A model generated the notes under the pieces. The model was not told the DNA's origin. It made no database searches and saw only the letters and a program-made list of their open reading frames with translations. 64,000 bases of DNA, taken from NCBI GenBank assembly GCA_026686845.1, contig JAIVEN010000004.1, positions 29,048,827-29,112,826 of the forward strand. Reading direction: 5' to 3'. The position numbers and the translations under genes were made by a program. The stretch is from Adenanthera pavonina. Taxonomy: Eukaryota > Streptophyta > Magnoliopsida > Fabales > Fabaceae. This document shows positions 24,601 through 36,786 of the stretch, piece after piece; position 1 is the stretch's first letter; the number at the start of each line of letters is the position of its first letter.

Positions 24601-27600
24601 TTTTAGTGTGATCCCTGATTTTTCGCCCTGCAGTTATGATTCCGTAACTGTTATGATCTCATAACTGTTACTCCTAGCCGGGTGTTTTTGAGGTAAAACA
24701 GTTTTCGTGGAGAAACCCGTATATGACCGAGATATTGTTCAGTCGGACGATCATTTGGCCATACAATTACTCAGCCTTATCGTTCGATAACCGATGTATT
24801 ACTCGGTTAGTTGCGCTTAAGCTCGGTCTCCGAATTATAGCTCGGTGTATATGAGACCGGAAAGCGAGGCTTCAAAAGGGCGTATATCCACCTCGGACTT
24901 GTAACCTCGGCACGTTCATTTCGACACGTACAAGGGTTAAATGATTCTTTAAGAAGTTGGTCGTGGAATTGGTTGACTTAGCATGGTTATGTGATTATTT
25001 CTAGGCTTGGGAAAATGTAAGGAAGTGATTGGAAAAGGATTCAAGTAAGAGGATTCAAGTTTAAAGATAAAATGGTAAAGCTCCAAGGTAGTATTCTTGC
25101 CTTACTTTTATATTTTGCACAATTATGTTTTATCAATGTTTTATGAAATGATTGTGTTACCATATTGTTGCTTTAACTGTTTATTAGATTGACTGGTTGT
25201 TTATGTAATGAGGACTTTACTCGGGATATCCTGTTTTTAAGCTGTTATGCTGCCGAAATTTTTATAGCCAACATGGTTTTTTCTTGTATTTTTAATAAAA
25301 TTGTGCAATACTATGAATGTTTTTATGAAATGTAATATTGTTTAAGCATGTGCAAGTTTGCTACTGAGATATTCAATCTCATTTCCCCCAAGTTATTAAC
25401 CATGCTAGATAATATAAAGGCTACGAAGGAAAGCAAAATGAAGGAGAAAAATATGAAGCAGCAAGTTAAAGTTTAAAGTTATTAATAATGTTTGACTATG
25501 AAGTATGCTTTATGTATTATATTATGATTATGTATAAGTGATGTATTATGATTCTATGTGATGTATGGGTAAGCATGCTAGATGTTATTGAAATATGAAA
25601 TGATATTAAAGATTTACGAAAGTATATATGATTCCCTTATATACCGTTCTACCATGTTAATATTTGGGAATGTACAAGAATGTTATGGTAAGGGAATTGA
25701 GCCAAATTATATTTCCTCTAGTTAGGGGATATGATGTGCTTTATGAGGAAGTTGGTTTTATATCATTTAGCCATATGTGAATAAGTGATGATTTTAAAGA
25801 AGTATAAAGACTAGAACTGGATAGTTTTTGAAAATTGTAAATTTACTGTAAATACTATTTGAGCTTTAAAGGGTATATAAAATTTGTATAGTATTCCAAA
25901 AATTCAGTGGTTATATGTATAGAAAGAAATATGTCTTGACTTTAATATGTCACTAGTTTAAATACTTTTGAAGTTATATAAATGAAGTTATGTATGTTTC
26001 TCCAAAACTGTTCCAGTAGAGAATCATCTTGGCTCTAGAGAATTTAAAAAAATACTCTACTTTGTACATGTTAAATAAATGTACAAAATAAATATATATA
26101 GAAATTAGGCATATAGAGCTTTCGGATGATATAAAGATATCATAAAATAGTTCTGTGTATGTTGAGAAATGAATTTTTAAATTTAAGGGTCAGCAATAGG
26201 ACAAAAAATGGAAATAGAGGAATGAATAGTAAATAAAAAAAATAAACTGTATGAATTGACTTGATGAAATTCCAGTTTCATATTTTTTCCATGAAATTTA
26301 GAATGTTTTTTAAATTTAGAGACTTGAACCATAATGAAATCATTTTTATGGATTTAGTTATGAATTTCCAATATCTGCTGCACAATAGCATAAATAGTGC
26401 ATGAAAAGGAAATTTTCAGTTTTGAGATTTTTAGTTGGTTCAAGTTCTCAAAAACCTCTTTAATAATTCCAAATGAGGCAATATTCATAGAAAAAGTATC
26501 CAAAGATGAGGTGTGACATCCACAATACTAATTTTAGTGCTAATAACAATGATTTCCATCACTAAGGCTCATCTCATTAAAATCATCATAAGATCACTAA
26601 GATTGAAAAGCTATAGGTAAATTATGAAAAGAGAAAAAAATATACTATGCTCGGAAATTAAACTCAACAAGTCTTAAAATCTAGAAGTGTAAAAAGGAAA
26701 TGAAGGAAAATATGTTTTGGATTTGCTCCCCAAACAAGGCAGAATATACAAGGGGAATAAGTAAAATTTATTTGAGGCTGGGGAAATAGAGAAGGTATAA
26801 AATGAATGGTGACACATTACCATCTATACACTTACCAGTTGAGATCAATAGTATAGATCCCATTTTCCTTCCACTAAATTCAATCACAATCATTCAAGTT
26901 TCACCAATACTATCTAAAATTATTATCGCACAAATACATTAATACATCTACTCAAATTTATCTTCTATCACTAATGGAATACATCCTCAAATATTAATCC
27001 TAATTCTCTTTATTCTAAGTTTCTATGGTACTAACTAAAATAAAACTTCTAAAATTCTTAATTGTCAATTGAGTATAGAAATTATCTTATGGAGTCATGG
27101 GATAAAATTAAAGAAATGAAATTTAATACTTATGAAACTTTTCTTTAAAAAGAGTGAAGATAGGATTTCATACTTATTTTCAGAAAGGAGAAAAATAAAT
27201 AAATAAATAAATAAATATTCCACCATGCTATTCCTTATTGTCCAGCGATGCATGTCTTTATTATCAAATCTTATTTTCTATTGCTCAGAGGGAAACAATA
27301 AAAGAATTCGACATAGGGTTCTATAAAAATGAGATGACAAGATTAGATTGGGTCACTAATTAAGAACGTTACCAACCTGGAACATTGTTAGGAAAGGTGG
27401 AACAAAGGAAATTTAATATGATGTATATAAGAATAAGGAATAATAAAGAAAGAAGCCATCTGTACGTACAAGTTGGCATCAATAATGCTAATTAAAAAAA
27501 AAACAGCATCAACCCAGTTTGTGATAGAGAAAAATGAGAAAAGAAACATTTAATATGGTACTTTACTAATATAATATTTGAGAGAATGAAATAATAGAAG

Positions 27601-28113
27601 GAGATGTGCTTACTTTTACCGATTTGGAAGATAAGTTGATGGTGACGTGAGCGTGGCTTCAACAAGATAGTGAAATAATGAATAGAGGACGAAAGAGTAG
27701 AGCTTGAGAATGTATATATGTATAAAATAAACGAAAGCCTTGGCTAGAATAAGGAATGAAAAAAAATTATGAAGAAAGGTTGAGAGCTTTCTTGATCAGA
27801 GTAGCACTGAGTCTTGCGGTAAAAAACAGATTAATGAGATAGTAATACTAGGGTTCTTTATCTATATCAGATTTAGGATAAAATTTTAGATCATTATCTT
27901 AGATACTTTAAAAAAATAATAATCAAAAGATTTATCCCAAAATTTAAACTCATTTTTTTAAAATATATATATATATATTAATCTACTAGATATCAAAATG
28001 TCAAGATTTAAAAAAAAATTCCTAAATATATTTCAAAATGACTCCATAAAATAATTGCTAAAAAAATAATTATATATTTATTTATAACTAATTTTTTTAC
28101 TAAGGGTATCACA
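21647..28113 (-). mobile_element. 3' LTR of the chromovirus (copy 2), interrupted
   Basis: It begins TGTCACGACCC and ends GGGTATCACA, matching the solo LTR at 513-3202 over most of its length. Without the nested insert it is about 2.6 kb. The tandem repeat that has eight units in copy 1 is a single unit here (about 27870-27930). Confidence 0.85.
22655..26523. mobile_element. Solo LTR nested in the LTR
   Basis: The insert 22660-26518 (3859 bp) begins TGTAATATCCC and ends GAGGTGTGACA. It splits the host LTR: the reversed copy near 45525 runs uninterrupted from 'agcagcatgt' into 'cacaatacta' (read as reverse complement). Flanking bases are TCCAT and TCCAC, a 5 bp duplication with one change. 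No coding domain or second LTR was found inside. The ORF at 23814-24044 is a purine-rich tract of the LTR. Confidence 0.7.
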
Positions 28114-28128
28114 TTCTCTTCCCCTTTA
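28114..28128 (-). other. Polypurine tract
   Basis: On the minus strand 'aaaggggaagagaa' lies directly before the TGTGATACCC start of the 3' LTR. This is the usual place and composition for the plus-strand primer of an LTR retrotransposon. Confidence 0.85.
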
Positions 28129-28147
28129 GAAATTCGGTCCCCAAATT

Positions 28148-29732
28148 TCAAATAATTGCCTTACCTTGAGATTCAAAAATGTGGGGATAGTTCTTACGCA
28201 TAACTTTCTCAACTTCCCATGTCACCTCCTTCTCAGAGTGATTTTGCCATACTATTTTGATTAAAGCTATATCCTTATTTCTCAATCTCTTCACTTGCCT
28301 ATCAATTATGGCTATTAGTTGCTCCTCGTATGAAAGTTGTTCATCCAATTGTGTTGTGTATGATTCAAGTACATGTGAAGGGTTAGATAAATATTTTCAA
28401 AGCATGGACAAATGAAAAATAAGATGAATACTAGCTAAGTATGGTGGTAGTGCTAGGCAATAGACTACTGCTCCTACCCTTTCAAGCACCTCAAAAGGGC
28501 CAATGTATCTGGGGCTTAACTTGTCCTTCTTCCTAAATCGCAATATTCCTTTTATTGGAGATACTCGTAAGAACACTGAGTCTCCAACTCCAAACTCTAA
28601 GTCACACCTTCTCTTGTCAGCAGATTTTTTTGCCTACTTAGTGCGGTCAAAAGTCTATCACAAATTAGCTTCACGTTGTTTATTGATTCCTGAATTAAGT
28701 CAGGACCAAAGAGTTTTGATTCACCAACTTCAAACTAACCAATCGGTAATCTGCAATGTCTTCCATATAATGCTTCAAATGGTGCCATTTGAATACTAGA
28801 TTGATAGCTATTATTATAGGCGAATTCCATCAAGGATAAGTACTTATCCCACCAAAATCTAGAACACAGGCATGAAGCATATCTTCTAGTATTTGAATTG
28901 TATGTTCTGATTGCCCATCTATTTAAGGATGAAAAGCTGTGCTTAGATCTACATGAGTTCTCAAAGCTTCTTGGAAGGACTTCCAAAACTTCACAGTAAA
29001 TTGCAGTCCACGATCTAAGAGTACAGATATTGGCACACCATGAAGAGAGACAATTTCATCTATGTAGAGTTTAACATATTGAGCTGCACTGTAAGTCGTC
29101 TTCAAAGGCAAGAAATATGCAAACTTGGTCAATTGATCAACAATCACCCATATCGAGTCTTACCCTTTAAGAGTTTTACATAGTCTCGTCACAAAATCCA
29201 TAGTGATCCTCTCCCATTTCCACTATGGAATTTCAATTTGTTGTAATAAACTTGCAGGCTTTTGGTATTCTACTTTCACTTGTTGACACACTAAACATCT
29301 AGGTACAAACTCTACCATATCCTTCTTCATCCCTTTCCACCAATACAATTCTCTCAAGTCTTGATACATCTTATTAGATCCTGGGTGAAAAGTGTAAGTA
29401 GAGTGATGAGCTTCTTCTAATATTTTTCTTCTTAACTCTTCAACGTCTGGCACACATAAGCGATGAACACAACGCAAAACACCCTCCGAGTCTATCATGA
29501 ATTCCTGCATTTTCCCTTCACTTATACCATCCCTAATCTCTTTCAACTGAGGATCTTGATTTTGTGCTGCTTTAATTTTATCTACTAAAGTAGAACGAAG
29601 TTGCACATAAGCTATTAGCGAACCAATCCTTGTGATCCCAAACTGCACACCATTTTTTATAAGGCTTTGAAACTCCTTGACAATAGGTCTCTTGACCTTG
29701 GACATATGTGCTAGACTACCCATAGGTCTCAA
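28148..29732 (-). pseudogene. Integrase and chromodomain region (relic)
   Basis: Three broken frames cover the integrase. The first (29223-29732) has the zinc-binding H-H-C-C with HHSTYTFHPG and CLVC. The second (28923-29147) has core residues in HGVPISVLLDRG. The third (28148-28348) is a chromodomain, IIDRQVKRLRNKDIALIKIV then TWEVEKVMRKNYPH. Stops and shifts separate them. Chromodomains in this group are thought to steer integration to heterochromatin. The frame ends about 20 nt before the PPT. Confidence 0.75.
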
Positions 29733-30345
29733 CCAAGTTTACACTATTTTGACCTTCTTCATATCCATGTTGATCCCATCTTTAGACACCGTGTGTCCTA
29801 AGAATGCTACACTATCAAGCCAAAACTCAAATTTAGAAAACTTAGCATACAACCAGTGTTGTCTTAAGGTCTGCAAAGTCATCCTCAAATGTTGCTCATG
29901 CTCTTCCTTATTCATTGAGTACACAAGAATATCATCAATGAATACAATCATGAAATGATCCAAGAAAGGCTTGAAAACTCAATTCATCAAGTCCATTAAA
30001 GTTGTTGGGGCATTTGTCAGTCCAAATGACATAACCAAGAACTCATAGTGCCCATAGTGCGTCTTAAAAGCCGTCTTTGAGATGTCCTCTTCTCTAATTC
30101 TCAACTGATGGTATCCTAATCTCAAATCAATCTAAGAAAAACATTGAGCACCTTGGAGTTGATCGAACAAGTCATCAATTCATGGCAATGGATACTTATT
30201 TTTTACCATTACTTTATTGAGTGGCCTATAGTCAATGCACAACCATATAGATCCATCCTTCTTCTTTACAAATAATACCGAAGCACCCCATGGAGAAGTA
30301 CTAGGCATATAAAACCCTTGTCAACAAGATCTTGTAATTATTCCT
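29733..30345 (-). pseudogene. Reverse transcriptase relic, RNase H deleted
   Basis: The catalytic motif VFIDDILVYS lies near 29915-29945, followed by the FLGHTVSKDGI part and then KKVKIV near 29739. Directly after this the frame jumps to SLAHMSKVKRP, sequence that normally lies after RNase H. The thumb and RNase H have therefore been lost by an internal deletion of several hundred bases. The upstream fingers and palm around 29964-30345 have several stops. Confidence 0.7.
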
Positions 30346-31026
30346 CTAACTCCCTAAGTTCTGTAGGTGCCATTCTATAAGGGGGTATGGAAATAGGTTG
30401 GGTGCTAGGAATAGGTCAATACAAAACTCAATCTCCCTTTCTAGAGGTAACCCAGGTATGTCTTCAGGAAACACATCAGGGAGCTCACATAGCGCAGGTA
30501 CATTTTCTAAACTCACTTTTGTTGCTTGTGTATTTTTAACTATTGCCAAATACCCTTTACACCCTTTCCTCAACAATCTCCATGCCCCTAATGTTGAAAT
30601 TATATTGCGAGGAACAAAGCTTCGATCGCCTTGGAAGGTACATGTATTTCCTTCTAATGACTTGAAATGTACTACTTTATTATGACAGTCAACCATAGCA
30701 TGGTAAGATGATAGCCAATCCATGCCCAAAATCACATCAAAATCCATTATATCAAGAACTATTAAATCAGCTAAAGATTTATTACCTCTTATTGAAACTT
30801 CACTCGACTTGTATACCAGGTTGGCCATAATTGACTCTCCTACAGGTGTGGCTACTTCTAAGTGTTCATCTAACTGTGTTGCATCTCTACCAAATCTCGT
30901 AGCAAAGAATAAGGACACAAAAGAATATGTTGCTCCAAGATCGAACAAAACATAAGCATCAAAAGTACATATTTGGAGTATATCTGTAACGAGGTCATTT
31001 GATGCTTGGACATCTTGGTGAGTCAT
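30346..31026 (-). pseudogene. Protease and start of reverse transcriptase
   Basis: An open frame of 226 codons covers the retroviral-type aspartic protease. The active-site stretch reads FDLGATYSF: the usual D[ST]G has leucine where serine or threonine is expected, which should remove activity. VILGMDWLSSYHA, the conserved protease C-terminal motif, follows, then the linker PDVFPEDIPGLPLEREIEF leading into reverse transcriptase. Confidence 0.75.
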
Positions 31027-31275
31027 AGCAAATACTTGAGCCCGACCCCTTCTAGCTTGACCTCTTCCTGCTTGACCCCTTCCAACCTAACCTTGATTTT
31101 GAGCACCTAATCCTCTGCTGCTAGTTTGCACCCCACTAGAACCTAGACCTTATGGTCCCCCAACCTGTCTCAATAGCACTGCTACTATTGGTGGTGGTGG
31201 TAATGCTGTAGGTGTAAGTATATGACTAAAATTTGATCACCCTGTAATCATAGGGCAATCCCTTCTAATGTGGCC

Positions 31276-32129
31276 CTACACACCACACTGATAGTATGCC
31301 TTTAGCAATCCGAGGTAAACACCAGTATGAAACCTCCTACATTTTGAGTATAATGGGTTATTTCCAAAAGTCAAAACCTTGTTGCTGCTAGGTTGAGAAA
31401 TATGAGGTTGATTAATTTGGTTGCCGAACTTTGCATTTAAAAGATGCCCATTTTGTCCTCCATGTTGCTGAAAGTTCTTTTGATAACCTTGTTGGCCTTG
31501 AATGATCCCTCTTCCAAAATTTCTTCCCCCATGACCTTGTTTATTTCCTTGCATGCTTTCAGAATGTTGGTGCTTATTCCACCCCTGATTATTCCTACTT
31601 TCCATTACTCGAGTCTCAAAAAGTCTAGCACTTTCAACTACTCTTTGTAAGATTCATAGCATGGTTTTGCCACTGATCGAAACAGATGATCTGGTAAACT
31701 TTAGACAAATCGCTTAGCACATATCTCCTCTGTAGCCACCAAGTGAGGGGCATATTATGATAACTGGGTAAACTTTATCTCATACTCATTAACAGTCATA
31801 TCCTCTATTTTCTTAAGTACTTCGAATTCCCTTGCTTTCACATCTCTAATAGATTGTGGGAGCAAAAGCCTCATGAACCGCTCTTTAAATCCTTCCCAAT
31901 CTAAAGGAGATGAATCTCGGGATCTCCCTTCTAACATGATCTCATACCATTTGCGAGCATTTCCTATTAGGCGAAACTCTGCCAACTCTGCAGTTCTGAT
32001 TGATGAACATCCCAATGCTTTACAAAGGTGAGCTATGCCATCTATGAAGTTCTGTGGATCTTCAGTTGCCTTTATACCCAAGAAAGAAAGGGGTTTGAGT
32101 TTCATAAAGTCTGATAGATGAATTTCCAC
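31276..32129 (-). pseudogene. Gag region (relic)
   Basis: The frame at 31755-32129 is retrotransposon Gag (FIDGIAHLCKALGCS... then ARKWYE and FKERFMRLLLPQSIRD). The frame 31276-31605 is the glycine- and glutamine-rich linker toward the zinc knuckle. It ends YYQCGV, where CxxC of a CCHC knuckle is expected. The two frames are separated by stops. Confidence 0.7.
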
Positions 32130-32710
32130 ATCATTTTTCTATGCAGCGGGCTGCTCTATTGTCAGCCTAGTCTCTTGCGTAAATGATGGGTCTACGGGTT
32201 GCTACTGTTGTTGTGCTACTACTCCCGCCAAATCATGCACACTTCGTCATAACTCATGCATCTCCACAACTAGGTGGTTCAAAGTCTCTTTTTGCCTAGC
32301 CTCATTGTCTCATTTCAAGCTATTTCAATAGGCTCACTATTTTGGTTACTTCTAGATTGACGACTTACTTTATGTCCACGACCTTTAGTTGTACCTCGTC
32401 CTCAGCCCCTTGGAGCTAGAATAGGGCCAAGAGAGTTATTAGAACTATCTCGAACAGTTTCTTTTTGAGTTGTTGTTCTCATCTTAGGTGGCATCCTTCA
32501 CCTAATGCATTGAATGAATCACATAAGGAAATAAGATTTCTATAATACAATAAAACTAATTGACATATACTAAATCTCAAGATCCCATGACGAGGATAAG
32601 ATCGTAGAAGCTTCCTACATGTAATCTGTGCTGGCCAGGACACAGTTACTGATAAGATTCTACTTCTTCCCCATCCAGTGACTACTATATACCCTAGACA
32701 CAACCAGACT

Positions 32711-32722
32711 TTGATACCAACT
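32711..32722 (-). other. Primer-binding site, initiator tRNA-Met type
   Basis: On the minus strand 'ttggtatcaaag' matches the usual TGGTATCAGAGC primer site with one change. The 5' LTR should adjoin it, but the next bases do not match the LTR. Confidence 0.75.
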
Positions 32723-32725
32723 TTG

Positions 32726-33139
32726 TTAGAATGCCATGCTTAACCACGATTGTTGCTAGATTTGGATCTATCAGCATTAATGTTATTGAAATTTTGCCAG
32801 GATTGTAAAGGCAAGTGTGAAATATAAATCTTGATGTTAAAGTGGAAAACAATAAAATACAAATCCGGTGTGAAAATAGCTTACCTTTCTTTTTCTTTTT
32901 GGCCACGGATTGAAAACAGCTTACCTCTAATTGGTTTCTGTATTTGTATTGTGCTTCAAATATAATTTTATCTATTTTTTGTTTCCCAATCTGATTGTGA
33001 AGTAGGTTCAAGTTTCTGGCTATGGTGGATAGTTCCTTCTCAAACTCTCATTCCATGACCCTGTTCTTCCCCTTATCATTGAGGTAAAAAACACCCTTGA
33101 GCCTTTCATTAGATGTCATGCATAACACTGAAATATTTA
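32726..33139. other. Unassigned DNA between retroelement and Hsp70 promoter
   Basis: No gene is recognised. The break replaces the missing 5' LTR. From about 33140 the sequence becomes alignable with the upstream region of the second Hsp70 promoter module (about 37970). Confidence 0.45.
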
Positions 33140-33220
33140 TGAATTCAAAATTATTAAAATTTCACAAATATCTTAATTTAAGAAATAATCATACAATTTA
33201 CTATAGACTAAGGTCAGATT

Positions 33221-33501
33221 TCAATAGGTGATCCGGGCGATCTCCATTTGCTTCACGTGACACCAAGGGGTATCTCCTTTTCGCACGTAGAAGCCATCAT
33301 GTATATACCTAGGTGAGCCAAGTGGGGTAAATTTTATTTTAGTAATGTGGGGTGTTCATGCAATTCGAATTTTGGCCCGTGGAGCTATCAACGGTAAAAT
33401 TAGACACAGAATTTGGGAGCAAATCAACAAGGAATCAGCGAAATGTTATTACTCTTTTTTAACAATTAAAGCTCATTATTTTCTCTTCCTGGATCAATAG
33501 G
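33221..33501. mobile_element. 265 bp insertion with 8 bp target duplication
   Basis: The insert 33229-33493 lies between two copies of TCAATAGG (33221-33228 and 33494-33501). The sister promoter copy at 38056-38064 reads 'tttcaatgggaaaataac' without it. The ends, TGATCCGG and TTCCTGGA, do not form a clear terminal inverted repeat. An 8 bp duplication is the hAT size, but the class is not settled. Confidence 0.65.
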
Positions 33502-33637
33502 AAAATAATTTTTCAAAAGTTGATCTACAAACAAAATATTGAATTAAATATATTATTACTTTTTTAGCAAAAGTATATATGAGTTAGGTAGAATAAATAT
33601 ATATATATATATTATAGACAAAAATATATAATTCCAT

Positions 33638-33682
33638 CACAAAATATAGATAAATTTTTTTTGCTGACACAAAATATAGGTA
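33638..33682 (-). mobile_element. Ultra-short A-tailed insertion 5
   Basis: A 15 nt insert, 'aattttttttgctga' (33653-33667), lies between 'cacaaaatatagata' and 'cacaaaatataggta', with one mismatch in 15. The duplicated promoter near 38193-38210 has a single uninterrupted 'cacaaaatatagata', the empty site. Confidence 0.72.
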
Positions 33683-33776
33683 GATAATAGATAGAAGATA
33701 ATAAATTAATTAGTTGAAAATTGTCCATGTTTAAATTTATTTCTTTTAATGTATTTACTTATATATATAATTAGAT

Positions 33777-34125
33777 AAATTTACAATGGGAAATTCTTAT
33801 GTAGTCATTTAATAATGTTGACTGCAATTAAAAATGGAGATATAATTTTTATTAATTTAATATTACTTAATTGCATTTAGAATATTAAAATTTGACTGAC
33901 AAGATCATAAGATGAGGATTCAAAACAAAAATGAGAATCTTAGCCTTAATTACGCATATATTCATATTTATATTTTATATATAAATACGTTACCTATATA
34001 TATATATATATATAACCATAATAACCATTGAACGAATAGAGTTCCCCTGTCTGGGCCATTTGCTTGTTCATTAAACAATTAGCGTTCTGGAAATTTGTTC
34101 AAAAATATCTTGAATTCTCTCTAAA
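33777..34125 (+). promoter_or_regulatory. Hsp70 promoter module 1
   Basis: The module contains 'tttacaatgggaaattctta', 'aataatgttgactgc', a TATA box in 'tatataaatacgtta' (33977-33991) and a leader with 'gaacgaatagagttcccct' and 'cttgaattctctct' before the ATG at 34126. Six more copies of parts of this module lie between 38302 and 42578. Confidence 0.7.
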
Positions 34126-36786
34126 ATGGCTTTTTCTGGTGTCCAAAACACTCCAACATTTGCTTGTTCATTGAAGAAGCCGAATTGTGCTCATTCCAGA
34201 ACCATATTTTTGGGACAGAGTGTAGGTAGTTCGTCTTCGGTTGAGTTCCAGCATTCTGCATATGTGAAATTAAAGAGCAAAAGCCGGAGGAGGTATTGTG
34301 GGGGACCTTTGAAGGTTGTGAATGAGAAAATTGTGGGTATTGATTTGGGGACGACGAACTCCGCCGTTGCTGTTATGGAAGGTGGAAAACCCACGATTAC
34401 GGGGTCAAAGAACGACGCCGTCTGTGGTGGCGTATACCATGAATGGAGAAATGTTTGTGGGTCAGATTGCGAAGTAGCAGGCGATGGAGAAACCTGAGAA
34501 CACTTTCTTCTTAGTGAAGAGGGTCATTGGGAGGAAGTGGATCGACTTTATTGATCATCATGCGTTTTTTCAGGTTCCTTACGGAGTGGGAAAGGATGAC
34601 AACGAAAACGTAAAACTTGAGTGCCCTGCTACTGGAAAGTGGTTTGCACCTGAAGCAATCTCCGCTCAGGTAAACAACTTATTGACTTGTGGGATTTTTC
34701 CTTGTGCGGTTTCTTCATGCGTGACTATTCCCTTATAGGAATAGTTGAATTAATAAACTTTGATTAGTCGTACTTGAAGCCCATTAAACGATCTGCTATG
34801 ATAATTTCATCTCTTAGTGTTTCGTCCTGGCTAGTTTGATAGCTGTAGTATTTTTTTCATAAGACTGCCTTTCGTTGTAATATAGGTTTTGAGAAAGCTT
34901 GTAGATGATGCTTCTCAGTTTTTGAATGATAAAGTGACTAAAGCTGTCATAACAGTGCCTGCATGCTTCAACCATTTCCAAAGGACTGCAACAATGGATG
35001 CTGGTCGAATTGCTGGATTAGATGTTCTTGGTGTCATCAATGAGCCTACTGCAGCTTCCTTGGCATATTCATTTGGAAGGAAGAACAAGGAAACAATCCT
35101 GGTATTTGACCTTGGAGGTAGTACTTTTGATGTCTCAGGCATCATGAGCGTTTTCACCCTCCCTTTTCCAGTGTTGAAAGATTACTTTATGTATAGCCAG
35201 AATTTATCGGGACTTGTTTATGTTTACCTCCAAATTAGTACTTGATGTCGGTGATTGAGTGATTGAGGTGCTTTCAACAAATGGAACACCGTTTTTGGGT
35301 GGTCATGAATTTGATGATGTATGGGTCCTTTTTTATTTTTCTACTATTAGTTGGGCGTATATGTTGTCTGGATATCTTAAGTGACTATTTCCTGTTGTCA
35401 TATGTTAATTGTAGAAAATTGTCCATTGGTTGGCTTCAAACTTCAGGAGAGATGAAGGAATGTCTCTTCTGGAAGACAAACAAGCTCTTCCACGTCTCAT
35501 TGAGGCAACAGAGAAAGCAAAAATGGAGCTGTCATTATTGACCGAAACAAATATCAAGTATGGATTCTTTAACTGAGTCTTATACGGCCACCAGTAGTCT
35601 TGTATGCATGTGTTCTTGTGAAACTTTATCTGAATGACTGAGATTACATGCATATTTTCAGCTTGCCATTCATAACTGCCACAGCTATTGGACCAAAGCA
35701 TATTCAGACCACCCTTACAGGGGCTGAATTTGAGGAATTATGTTCATCTCTTCTTGAATGGTAATGAACACTAGAATACATGCATTTTCTATTTTCCCCT
35801 ATAAAACTAGAATTTTTTGAGTTGGAATGCAATGTAATTGGTTCTTGAGCTGACAAAATTTGCAATCTCATTGAGGCTTTTAATGAATCTAAAAGAACCT
35901 ATCAAGTGTAATTCTTGAACCAGTTATATTTCAGGCTCGAGAGTATAGTTGAATATTCATTGGAGGAAGCAGAACTCTCTTTTAAGGATATTGATGAGGT
36001 GATATTGGTGGGTGGATCAACGCTTATACCTACTGTTCAAGAGCTTGTAAAGAAGATGACTGGCAATGACCCAAATGTCTTTGTCAACCCTGATGAGATT
36101 GTTGCCCTTGGAGCTGCAATTCAGGTGGGTTTTGAGCAGCTTCGATCAATTGCTAAAAGTAATTAGTATGAATAATTATTCAATTTGTCTTTTTTCCTTA
36201 AAAATACAGTAACAATCATTTCACTGACTTTTTGTGGTTGCCTCCTACATGCGTGACAAGAAAAGCATGATACCTAGGGATTGAGCTGACTTAGGATCAA
36301 AATTTTGAATTGAGTAGTCCTTTGACAGTGCATTATTGAGTATTGTGTTATTAACTCTTGTATTTATTCTAGGCTAGTGTCTTGGCTGGACATGTTAAGG
36401 ACGTTGTGGTAGTGGATATTACTTCGCTGTCCTTGGTTCTGGAAACTGATGCTTATGAACTGACAAAAATTATCCCTGAAAGAACTACTCTTCCTACCTC
36501 CAAGTCAAAGATCTTCTCAACAGCAGCTGATGGACAGACCAGTGTAGGAATAAATGTCGTGCAAGGCGAGACATCTCTTGGTCGCTTCCATTTCAATGGT
36601 ATCCCTCTTGCTCCTCGTGGGATTCCGAAAGTTAGGGTGAAATTTGAAATTGATTGCAATGGCATTGTTTCTATCACTGCGAGGGAGGGCACAGGAAATA
36701 AACGAGATATCCTTACTGGTGCTAGCACCTTGCCTAGTAATGAGGAAGCAAAAAATGGCGATCATGGAGTTATGAAGATTACATAA
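34126..36786 (+). pseudogene. Plastid (stromal) Hsp70 copy A, decayed
   Basis: The family is the DnaK-type chaperone of the chloroplast stroma, which uses ATP to fold and import proteins. Exons are 34126-34669, 34886-35138, 35239-35318, 35415-35557, 35662-35760, 35935-36124 and 36373-36786. The start is a Ser/Arg-rich transit-like peptide, then VGIDLGTTNSAVAVMEGGKP, the ATP phosphate-binding loop. DLGGSTFDVS and VILVGGSTLIPTVQELV (nucleotide domain) and DGQTSVGINVVQGE (substrate domain) follow. Lesions are a deletion near 34400 (bases matching 'aacactga' of copy B are missing) that shifts the frame, an in-frame TAG at QIAK-stop (about 34475), a GC donor at 35139, and a TGA at 35256-35258. It ends soon after GASTLPSNEEA, so the lid and C-terminal tail are absent. 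A folding-competent product is unlikely. Confidence 0.82.

Larger units (their letters stand above)
21647..32725 (-). mobile_element. Ty3/gypsy chromovirus, Tekay-like, damaged
   Basis: In minus orientation the order is PBS (32711-32722), gag, protease, reverse transcriptase, integrase, chromodomain, PPT (28114-28128) and 3' LTR (28113-21647). Chromodomain, domain order and PBS place it in the Tekay/Del group of plant chromoviruses. The coding region is split by stops and frameshifts, RNase H is missing, and the 5' LTR is absent: next to the PBS the sequence is 'tgttagaatgcc', not the expected TGTCACGACCC. The 3' LTR is interrupted by a nested solo LTR. It cannot move by itself. Confidence 0.85.

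Noticed and set aside
28503..30955. Plus-strand ORFs at 28503, 29677, 30398 and 30722
   Set aside because: They are antisense shadows of the chromovirus polyprotein on the minus strand.
34126..36786. Hsp70 copy A as a working gene
   Set aside because: A frameshift, two in-frame stops, a GC donor and loss of the C-terminal third argue against it.
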